The notes beneath the pieces are model-generated. The model was given only the letters and a program-made list of their open reading frames with translations. It had not been told where the DNA came from and ran no database searches. DNA of 8,170 nucleotides from CAYLNK01 sp964384675 (GTDB lineage: Bacteria > Acidobacteriota > Thermoanaerobaculia > UBA5066), in assembly GCA_964384675.1 (NCBI GenBank), contig CAYLNK010000311.1:1-8170 (forward strand). Reading direction: 5' to 3'. The translations under genes and the position numbers were made by a program. Positions 1 to 6,258 of the stretch are shown here, in pieces; the first letter of the stretch is position 1, and the number at the start of each line of letters is the position of its first letter.

Positions 1-807
1 GGCGAGGTCCGAGGCGTCGAGCGGGTGCCGCGCGAGCGTGGATTCGACGCGGGCGGCGAGCGGACCGTCGAGCGAGCGGACGAGCCGCAGGGCCCGCTCC
101 GCCTGGCCCGAACGTGCGGCCGCGAGCGCCAGGTGACCGCGCACGACCTGGTCCGACACCTCGCTGGCGGAGAGACGCGCTTCGAGGGAGAGCGCGGCCT
201 CGTCGTCCACCAGGACGTCGACGAGGAGCTCGAGGAGGTCACGCGCCGCCGCGATCCCGGCCCCTCCTTCGAACGCACGCGTCAGGAGCCGGCGCGCGTC
301 TTCGTAGTCGTAGGCCTCGACGGCCTCCCGGCCGCGGGCGTGGAGGACGGCGGGAGGAGAGCCGGCCTCGTCTGCCGGCTCGAGCGGGCTCGGGCGCTGG
401 ACCTCGCGATTCCCACCTCCGGTCCCGGCCTCCGCGGGCGAACTGGTGGCCTCGTCGGGACGAGCTTCGGCCTCGTCGAGGCGGCGCCGCACGAGCGAAC
501 GAGCCTCGACCGGGAGCTGCGAGAGGAGAGCGTGGCAGGCGTCGCGGAGGCCCGAGCGATGGCGGAGGCCCACGACGTCCGGGTTCCCCGGCTCGACGTG
601 GATCTCCACCTCGTCCCCGAACCGCGTCAGGAGCAGCGCCTGCAGTCGGGACTTGAGCGTGTACCGCTCGCGTTCCCGGGGGCTCTCCTCACCGGTCGGG
701 TTGACGGCGTGGATGAGCGCGAAGAGCTGCTCGGCGCGGACCCGGACCCGGCCGGCGAGGACGTCCTCGGGGCGTGGGAGGTCCGGTCGGGCTCGCTTTC
801 CGGCCAT
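1..807 (-). CDS. Unrecognised protein with TPR-like helical region, C-terminus cut by window edge
   Basis: An open frame of 269 codons runs from an ATG at 807 to the left edge with no stop, so the C-terminus is missing. I do not recognise the family. Residues 1-113 form a charged, mostly helical N-terminal region (MAGKRARPDLPRPEDV at the start) with no signal peptide or membrane segment, so the protein is probably cytoplasmic. Residues about 114-152 are a linker rich in Pro, Glu, Ala and Gly. From about 153 the sequence becomes a string of amphipathic helices with small residues at TPR-like spacing (HARGREAVEAYDYEDARRLL, then LALAAARSGQAERALRLVRS), suggesting tetratricopeptide-type repeats that continue beyond the window. 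Coding is supported by the uninterrupted frame and by GC-rich third positions. No Shine-Dalgarno motif is visible upstream of the ATG, and no closer alternative start looks better. It lies 59 bp downstream of the exported hydrolase on the same strand and could be cotranscribed. A scaffold or protein-interaction role is inference only. Confidence 0.72.
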   Translation of the reverse strand, partial: MAGKRARPDLPRPEDVLAGRVRVRAEQLFALIHAVNPTGEESPRERERYTLKSRLQALLLTRFGDEVEIHVEPGNPDVVGLRHRSGLRDACHALLSQLPVEARSLVRRRLDEAEARPDEATSSPAEAGTGGGNREVQRPSPLEPADEAGSPPAVLHARGREAVEAYDYEDARRLLTRAFEGGAGIAAARDLLELLVDVLVDDEAALSLEARLSASEVSDQVVRGHLALAAARSGQAERALRLVRSLDGPLAARVESTLARHPLDASDLA

Positions 808-830
808 GGCGCGCGCGGAGGATGGTACGT

Positions 831-855
831 CGGGCCGGGGGCGGGTCCCGGCCCG
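831..855. terminator. GC hairpin between the hydrolase gene and the TPR-like gene
   Basis: CGGGCCGGG at 831-839 pairs perfectly with CCCGGCCCG at 847-855 around a 7-base loop, within the 59-bp gap between two minus-strand genes. In the minus direction it begins 12 bases past the hydrolase stop codon but has no U-tract after it. On the plus strand it is followed by CGTTTT, but no plus-strand gene ends here. It could partly terminate or process the transcript leaving the hydrolase gene. A chance GC palindrome is possible. Confidence 0.4.
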
Positions 856-866
856 CGTTTTCCACG

Positions 867-3587
867 CTACGGGTTGCAGACGGCGGACTTCGGAGCCGGC
901 TCCTGGGTGGGTCGTGCCTGCAGGACGACGCTTGGCTCGTTCGAGGTGAGCCAGTTCACGAGCGTGTCGTGGTACGAGAAGAGGCCGTTTCCCTTGGCCA
1001 CCTTGTCGGCGTAGAACTTCGAGTTGTCGCGCAGGGCCGTGTGGTTGTCGCAGTGGGGACCGTAGAGGCCCGGGGCGACCGTGATGGCGGCCTTCTCCTC
1101 CGCGTCGAGCCGGATACGGGAGAGCGTGTCCAGGTGGTCCCACGTGGCCTGCGCGTACTCGAAGAGCTGCGTGCCGAACGGCCATTCGGGCGTGCCGAAC
1201 TCGTCGAGCGTGTTCGGGTCGATCAGGTCCTGGCGGGCGAAGAACGGCGTGGTGATGTGGTGGGCGCGGATGTGGGCTGCGTCCCCGCAGCGGAAGAAGT
1301 CGGTGGCGTGCATCGCCAGACACGAGTCGTCGATCCGTCCGCTGAGGACGACCGAGATCGCGCGGATGGAGCCTCGCTTGGAGCTCTCGTAGAGCGAGAA
1401 CGACTCGTTGGACGGCTCGTTGGTGGCGTCGAAGACGGCGCGGTAGACGAGCCTGCCCGGATCGTGGTTCGTGGCCTTGAAGTAGGCCCCCAGGCGATCG
1501 GCGTTCCGCTGCACGCCGCTCGACCCGCCGGACTCGCCCGCGAAGAGGATGACCGCGGCGTCGTCGAGGCTCGGCAGGGTGACCGGCTGGTCGGTGGCGG
1601 CATCCCGGTAGGTGAGCCCCGCGCGCAGCTCGCTCACGACGGCGTCGAGGATCCGGCCGCCCTGGAACTGGATCGTGTACGCCCGGCCGGTCTCGTCGAC
1701 CAGCGGGCGGTCGCCGACTCGCCCGGCCCAGGCGTCGGAGCTGCAGTAGTAGACCCACGCCTTGTTGAAGTCGGTGAAGGCGCTGTCCGCGCGCGTCGCG
1801 AGGATTCCACCTCCCGCGATGCCCTTGGCCGCGGCGTAGCGGCTCGACATCTTGTCCGCGCCGAAGTTCGTCTCGATCGAGCACCACCTCTTGGCGCACG
1901 AGGTGCCGTCGAGACAGGAGCCGCCGCCCTCGAGGTAGATGAGCCAGCGGTTCGAGCTCGCCCCCGTGCCCTTGCGGACGAAGAAGACCCCGGCGCTCCC
2001 GTCGTTGCAGACGGCCTCGGGGTAGCGAGCCGTGTCGATGTCGACGCGGGAGAGGTTCGTCCCCGGGTTGATGCCGCCCGCGGAGCCTTCCTTCGGGGCG
2101 CAGGGGCTGGTCACCGTGAAGCTCGCCGGGAGCGTGAACGCCGGCAGCGTGAACGGGTAGATGACGGGATCCCCCGTGCCGTTGTCGATGAACGAGGCAT
2201 AGACGTCCACGGTGCCGTCCGACACGGCGACGTCGAGCGTGACGTTCTCGGGGATGGTGGTCTCGGGGAAGAGGTCGGAGAGCTTCGGCTGGTAGAAGAC
2301 GTAGGCTCCCAAGGCGACGGCGCCGGCGCGCGTGGCGACGAGGGCGCCCGAACGGTCCTTCAGGGTGAGGTCGACGACGGCCCCGGCCGGGCCCGACAGG
2401 AAGCCGACGTTGGTGCGGAAGCCGGGCGTCGAGCTGCTCTGGATGAGGCCGATGAAAGTCCCGGAGCGCCCCTTCGAGAGGTACTCGCTGGCCGTGGACG
2501 TGCGCTGGACCGCCCCGAACGTGGCGCCGTCGGAGCGGATGTTGGAGGTGCGGCCCAGGACCAGGAGCGGGCCATCGGTCTCGAAGCGGAGAGAGCCGCT
2601 GGTGCCTTCCGGCGCGCCGAGCCTCGCCAGGACGTCGACGACCTCCACGACGGCTCGGGCCGGGACGTTCACGACGGTGCTCGCGGGGAGCGGCGCGCCG
2701 CCCGCCACGAGCGAAACGCCCGAGACGGTGACCTTGCGGGCGACGCCGTCGGGGTTCACGAGGCGGGTGTCGGTGCGGAAGAACGCGCCGAACTGGCCGG
2801 GAGCGCGCGAGACGCCGTTGAGGTAGAGGTCGGCCCAGGTGCCGGGCGTGATCCGGCGCGGCGCCACCGCGAAGCCGTCACCGGTGACGTTGTCGACGAC
2901 GGCGCTGTAGCCGGTGGCCGTCCCGGCCGTCACGCGCAGCTCCAGCCGGGCGACGGACAGGTCGCCGGACGCGATGTCCCGGATGCCGACCTGAACGGCG
3001 AGGGGTCCGCCGGAGAACGTCTTGTGCCCCAGCTCGGTGCCGGCGGTCCCGTAGACGACGGCGTCCACGGACGAGCCGGCCGTCGGGAGCACGATTCCGA
3101 CGTTGGTGCGGAAGCCGATCGAGCCGTCGGGCGATTCCGAGACCCAGCCGACGTGTCCGGTCTGGCCGGGCACCAGGAGCTTCTCGTCGGGCACCGCCTC
3201 GAGCGCAAGGCCGAAGGTGCCCGTCGGATCGGCGTTGTTGTACGTCCTCCCCGAGATCAGGAGGTCCAGCGTCGACGTGACGCGCGCGGCGCCGGCCCGA
3301 TCGCCCGCGCCCCAGAGCTCCTGCAGCGCGTTCGGGATCACGAGCGTCTCGCCGGCGGCGACCGTGCGCGTCACGGGCTGCACGGCGGCCCCCACGATGG
3401 GGAGCAGCTCGAAGGTCACCTGGGCCGCGGCCGTGCCCGGGTTCCGGAGCTTCAGCTCGCTCGCGAAGAACGTCCCGTTGCGCCCCGGCGCGTTGGCCAG
3501 CCCGGGCACGGTCCAGACGGCCCCCTCGCTCGACGTGACGTGGGCCAGCATCGCCACGAAGAAGACCGTTCTCATGGTCTTGGTCAT
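867..3587 (-). CDS. Exported Notum/pectin-acetylesterase-like serine hydrolase with duplicated beta-rich N-terminal units
   Basis: Predicted secreted or surface carboxylesterase of 906 residues. Residues 1-22 look like a signal peptide (basic start, hydrophobic TVFFVAMLAHV, cleavage near EGA-VW). Residues about 24-243 and 250-480 are two diverged copies of one beta-rich unit: each has an FF/NP strand motif (NGTFFASELKLRNP; GAFFRTDTRLVNP), an LGRT/SGRT segment, GFRTNVG (158, 389) and a closing VDN/IDN-TGD motif (231, 467). From about 490 the sequence matches the pectin acetylesterase/Notum alpha/beta-hydrolase family: YLEGGGSC (551-558), YCSSDAWAG (614-622), nucleophile elbow GESGG with Ser686, then likely Asp790 (ARQDLID) and His849 (CDNH). 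Spacing of the three fits the family. All ten cysteines fall in residues 496-904, consistent with disulfides in an exported domain. The true substrate (acetylated polysaccharide, lipid-modified protein or other ester) cannot be read from sequence. The start at 3587 is chosen because AGGAGG lies 6 bases upstream; a second ATG four codons in is less well placed. Confidence 0.92.
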   Translation of the reverse strand: MTKTMRTVFFVAMLAHVTSSEGAVWTVPGLANAPGRNGTFFASELKLRNPGTAAAQVTFELLPIVGAAVQPVTRTVAAGETLVIPNALQELWGAGDRAGAARVTSTLDLLISGRTYNNADPTGTFGLALEAVPDEKLLVPGQTGHVGWVSESPDGSIGFRTNVGIVLPTAGSSVDAVVYGTAGTELGHKTFSGGPLAVQVGIRDIASGDLSVARLELRVTAGTATGYSAVVDNVTGDGFAVAPRRITPGTWADLYLNGVSRAPGQFGAFFRTDTRLVNPDGVARKVTVSGVSLVAGGAPLPASTVVNVPARAVVEVVDVLARLGAPEGTSGSLRFETDGPLLVLGRTSNIRSDGATFGAVQRTSTASEYLSKGRSGTFIGLIQSSSTPGFRTNVGFLSGPAGAVVDLTLKDRSGALVATRAGAVALGAYVFYQPKLSDLFPETTIPENVTLDVAVSDGTVDVYASFIDNGTGDPVIYPFTLPAFTLPASFTVTSPCAPKEGSAGGINPGTNLSRVDIDTARYPEAVCNDGSAGVFFVRKGTGASSNRWLIYLEGGGSCLDGTSCAKRWCSIETNFGADKMSSRYAAAKGIAGGGILATRADSAFTDFNKAWVYYCSSDAWAGRVGDRPLVDETGRAYTIQFQGGRILDAVVSELRAGLTYRDAATDQPVTLPSLDDAAVILFAGESGGSSGVQRNADRLGAYFKATNHDPGRLVYRAVFDATNEPSNESFSLYESSKRGSIRAISVVLSGRIDDSCLAMHATDFFRCGDAAHIRAHHITTPFFARQDLIDPNTLDEFGTPEWPFGTQLFEYAQATWDHLDTLSRIRLDAEEKAAITVAPGLYGPHCDNHTALRDNSKFYADKVAKGNGLFSYHDTLVNWLTSNEPSVVLQARPTQEPAPKSAVCNP

Positions 3588-3593
3588 CCACCA

Positions 3594-3599
3594 CCTCCT
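3594..3599 (-). promoter_or_regulatory. Ribosome binding site of the exported hydrolase
   Basis: The minus strand reads AGGAGGTGGTGG directly before the ATG at 3587. The AGGAGG core is a perfect Shine-Dalgarno match with 6 bases to the start codon. It favours this ATG over the one 12 bases downstream. Confidence 0.8.
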
Positions 3600-3645
3600 G
3601 CCACTTGGCTCCGCTGTCGACGGGGGATCGGTGTGCCGAGTTTAC

Positions 3646-3682
3646 CGGCGGCGACCGGAGCGTGATCCCGCTCACGCCGCCG
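3646..3682. repeat. Nested inverted repeat in the divergent region
   Basis: CGGCGGCG (3646-3653) pairs with CGCCGCCG (3675-3682), and within it GAGCG (3658-3662) pairs with CGCTC (3669-3673) around the 6-base loop TGATCC, leaving a 4-base/1-base internal loop. It lies about 60-95 bases upstream of the hydrolase start codon and just upstream of the weak TAAACT box. It could be an operator or a structured RNA leader, or a chance result of high GC content. Confidence 0.4.
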
Positions 3683-3798
3683 TTCACCGGCGCGACGTCC
3701 GGCCCTGGGACGCGTCGTCCCGCGAACGGACGTCGTCGGCGCGGGGGGCCGCTCGACGGGAGGGTCCCGGCTGGCTCGACACTTGCTGCCGGCCTCGC

Positions 3799-3803
3799 GG
3801 AGG
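3799..3803 (+). promoter_or_regulatory. Ribosome binding site fixing the permease start
   Basis: GGAGG lies 5 bases before the ATG at 3809. It decides the start against an in-frame ATG at 3605, which would add 68 residues rich in Arg, Gly and Pro with no resemblance to the family's N-terminus. Confidence 0.75.
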
Positions 3804-3808
3804 GCGCG

Positions 3809-6220
3809 ATGGACGATCTATGGCTCGACCTCCGGTCGGCGGCTGTCAGGCTTCGCACCGAGAAGGGCTGGACGCTCCTGTGCGTCGTCACGCTGGCTCT
3901 CGGCGTCGGAGCGAACTCGGCGATCTTCAGCGTCGTCGACCACACGCTCCTCAGACCGCTTCCTTTCCGCGACGCCGAGCGCCTCGTCACCGTCTGGGGA
4001 GTCGAGGCGAGTACCAGCGACCACCAGGCCACCTCGTACCCCGACTACCTCGACTTCCGCCGTTCGGCCACGAGCGGCTTCGAAGGGCTCGGGGTGTATC
4101 GCGGCCTCGAGCTGGCCCTGGCGGCGAAGGACGTCACGCCCGAGCGCCTCCCGGCCGCGGCGGTCTCGGAGAGCCTCTTCGCGGTGCTCGGCGTGGCGCC
4201 CCTCCTCGGCCGCACCTTCACTCCCGAGGAGGATCGCCCCGGAGCGGCCGGCGCGGTGATCCTGTCCGAGGCGATCTGGCGGGAGCGCTGGGGCGCGCGC
4301 CGCGACATCCTCGGCCAGGCGGTCGTCCTGGACGGCACACCTCGCTCGATCGTCGGGGTGATGCCCGCCTCGTTCCGGTACCCGAGCGGCGCCCGGCTCT
4401 GGGTCCCGGCCGGCCCTCTTCCCCGCAACGACATCCGGGGCGTTCATGCGTATGGCGTCCTCGCGCGGCTGCGACCCGGTGTGACGATGCGGGCGGCGTC
4501 GGCGGAGCTGTCGGCCGTCGCGGAGGAGCTCGCCCGCGCCCATCCGGACGACGACGCGGGGCGTGGCGTCCGTCTCCAGCCCCTGCGCGACTCGATCGTC
4601 GGGGCCACGAGGCCCGCGTTTCTCCTCCTCCTCGGCGCCTCGCTCCTGGTCCTGCTTCTCACCTGCGCGAACCTCGCGGCGCTCCTGGCCACCCGGGGCG
4701 CTCGCCGCGGGAAAGAGCTGGCCGTCCGGTCGAGCCTGGGCGCGAGCCGTTCGCGGCTCGTCCGCCAGCTGCTCGCCGAGACGCTGGCCGTGGGGGCGCT
4801 GGGCGCGCTGTCCGGTCTCGCGCTCGCGTGGCTGAGCGTGCCCGCGTTGCTGAGCCTGGCGCCCGCCGATCTCCCTCGCCTCGACGAGGTCTCCTTCGAC
4901 GTCCGGGTGGCGGGCGTCTGCCTCGCCATGAGCCTCGGGACGGCCCTCCTCTTCGGCCTCGCCCCGGCGCTCCTCGTCACACGCGTCTCTCCGGGCGCGG
5001 TCCTCCGCGCCGAGTCTGCCCGCGCGACCGCGGGGGCGGGCCGGCTGCGGCTGCGCCGGGTGATGTCCCTCACGCAGACCGCGATCGCCGTCGTGCTCCT
5101 GATCGGAGGCGGTCTCCTCGTACGGAGCCTCTGGGCCCTCCAGCGCGTGGAGCCGGGCTTCCGGACCAAAGACGTCCTGACCGCCGGCATCCAGCTACCC
5201 GAGTCCCGGTATCCCGGATGGCACGAGTCGGCCGCGTTCTTCGACACGCTCCTTTCGCGTGCGCGCGGGCTGCCGGGCGTCGACGCCGCGGCGATCGCCT
5301 CGGGGGCGCCGTTCGACGAGGGCTGGGGGGCGCGGTTCGCCATCGAGGGCCGGGCCCCATTCCCGAAAGGGCGCGAGCCCGAGCCGGCGGTGCGGCTGGT
5401 CAGCGACGGCTACCTCGGCGCGACCGGGATCCGCTTGCTGCGGGGCCGGGCGATCGATTCCGGAGACCGCGCCGGAGAGGGTGTCGTGATGATCAACGAG
5501 GCGATGGCGCGGCGCTACTTTCCCGGTGAGGACCCGATCGGCCGCACGATCTTGCGCCGCTGGTGGGCGCCCGACATGCCCGAGAGGTGGCGGATCGTGG
5601 GCCTCGTCGGCGACGTGCGAACGGGATCCCTGGCGGAGCCTGCCCCGGAGGCGATCTACTACCCGTGCTCGAGGGTCTCGTTCGGCACCATGACGCTCCT
5701 CGTGGCGAGCGCCCGGGACGCCGCGGGCCTGGCCGACGAGCTGCGGGCGGTGGTGCGGCGGCTCGATCCCGAGCTGCCGCTGACGGTCGCCCGGACGAGC
5801 GCGCTCCTCGACGACAGCCTGGGGCCGAGGCGCTTCCAGGTCACGCTGCTCGTCCTCTTCGCGGCGCTCTCCCTGGCCCTCGCGGCGACCGGTCTCTTCG
5901 GCGTGGTCTCGGCGGCCGTCGCCCAGCGCCAGAGGGAGATCGCGCTCCGGCTCACGCTCGGGGCGCAGCGCAAGGACGTGGTCTCGCTGGTGGCGTCCGA
6001 GGCCGCCCGGGTCTGTGGAAGCGGCCTGGTCCTCGGCCTTGCCGGCGCCCTCACCCTGTCGTCGATCCTTCGCCACATGCTCTTCGGCGTGGGGCCCGCC
6101 GACCTCGCGACCCTCGCGGCGGTGACGGCGTCCCTCGCGCTGGTCGCCGGCCTCGCCTGCCTGGTCCCGATCGCGCGGGCGCTGGGGGTCGATCCGGCGG
6201 TGTCGCTCCGGGGGGAATGA
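3809..6220 (+). CDS. ADOP-type (acidobacterial duplicated orphan) ABC transporter permease, MacB/FtsX family
   Basis: Inner-membrane permease of 803 residues, the usual ADOP length, formed by two MacB-like halves in one chain. Half one: a short cytoplasmic start, first membrane helix about 22-44 ending in the family signature LTLALGVGANSAIFSVV-type sequence followed by LLRPLPF, a periplasmic MacB_PCD domain about 45-265, then FtsX-domain helices near 270-292, 326-348 and 370-390 with the conserved cytoplasmic loop RGARRGKELAVRSSLGASR (296-314). Half two: helix about 420-440, second periplasmic domain about 445-675 (VMINEAMARRYFPGEDPIG, 560-578), then helices near 678-700, 738-757 and 766-788 with the matching loop RQREIALRLTLGAQ (707-720). 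MacB relatives couple ATP hydrolysis to mechanotransmission for export of peptides or macrolides, but ADOPs lack an ATPase partner gene alongside, and none is seen here. Substrate is unknown. It reads away from the exported hydrolase and ends 38 bases before the acyl-CoA synthetase. Confidence 0.93.
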   Translation: MDDLWLDLRSAAVRLRTEKGWTLLCVVTLALGVGANSAIFSVVDHTLLRPLPFRDAERLVTVWGVEASTSDHQATSYPDYLDFRRSATSGFEGLGVYRGLELALAAKDVTPERLPAAAVSESLFAVLGVAPLLGRTFTPEEDRPGAAGAVILSEAIWRERWGARRDILGQAVVLDGTPRSIVGVMPASFRYPSGARLWVPAGPLPRNDIRGVHAYGVLARLRPGVTMRAASAELSAVAEELARAHPDDDAGRGVRLQPLRDSIVGATRPAFLLLLGASLLVLLLTCANLAALLATRGARRGKELAVRSSLGASRSRLVRQLLAETLAVGALGALSGLALAWLSVPALLSLAPADLPRLDEVSFDVRVAGVCLAMSLGTALLFGLAPALLVTRVSPGAVLRAESARATAGAGRLRLRRVMSLTQTAIAVVLLIGGGLLVRSLWALQRVEPGFRTKDVLTAGIQLPESRYPGWHESAAFFDTLLSRARGLPGVDAAAIASGAPFDEGWGARFAIEGRAPFPKGREPEPAVRLVSDGYLGATGIRLLRGRAIDSGDRAGEGVVMINEAMARRYFPGEDPIGRTILRRWWAPDMPERWRIVGLVGDVRTGSLAEPAPEAIYYPCSRVSFGTMTLLVASARDAAGLADELRAVVRRLDPELPLTVARTSALLDDSLGPRRFQVTLLVLFAALSLALAATGLFGVVSAAVAQRQREIALRLTLGAQRKDVVSLVASEAARVCGSGLVLGLAGALTLSSILRHMLFGVGPADLATLAAVTASLALVAGLACLVPIARALGVDPAVSLRGE

Positions 6221-6258
6221 AGGCCGCCCCGACGTCGAGCTTGTGACACGATCTGGCC

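Larger units (their letters stand above)
3588..3808. promoter_or_regulatory. Divergent intergenic region between hydrolase and permease genes
   Basis: These 221 bases separate two genes read in opposite directions, so promoters for both must lie here or within the gene starts. The only AT-leaning spot is AGTTTA at 3639-3644, which reads TAAACT on the minus strand and matches 4 of 6 positions of a -10 box for the hydrolase, about 50 bases before its start. I found no good -35 box at the expected distance, so this is weak. No -10/-35 pair could be made out for the permease. A plus-strand open frame continues through this region from an ATG at 3605 into the permease, but I regard that extension as non-coding. 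Confidence 0.45.

Noticed and set aside
25..1014. 329-codon plus-strand open frame at the left edge
   Set aside because: It overlaps the start of the TPR-like gene, the intergenic gap and the end of the hydrolase gene in antisense, and its composition is that of a shadow frame. The minus-strand frames explain the region better.
774..3665. 963-codon plus-strand open frame covering the whole hydrolase gene in antisense
   Set aside because: Its product is dominated by Arg, Val, Asp, Gly and Ala with no recognisable domain, as expected when a GC-rich gene is read from the opposite strand. The minus-strand protein has a signal peptide, an ideal ribosome binding site and clear family motifs.
3776..3781. 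TCGACA as a -35 box for the permease
   Set aside because: It matches 5 of 6 positions of the consensus, but 17 bases downstream lies the GGAGG ribosome binding site rather than anything like a -10 box.
3605..3808. N-terminal extension of the permease by 68 residues from an ATG at 3605
   Set aside because: The added residues are Arg/Gly/Pro-rich and unlike the family, while the ATG at 3809 has GGAGG at proper spacing and gives the usual ADOP N-terminus and length.
3103..5529. 808-codon plus-strand open frame spanning parts of the hydrolase and permease
   Set aside because: It is antisense to the hydrolase and out of frame with the permease; most of it is Arg/Pro/Gly-rich low-complexity sequence with no family features.
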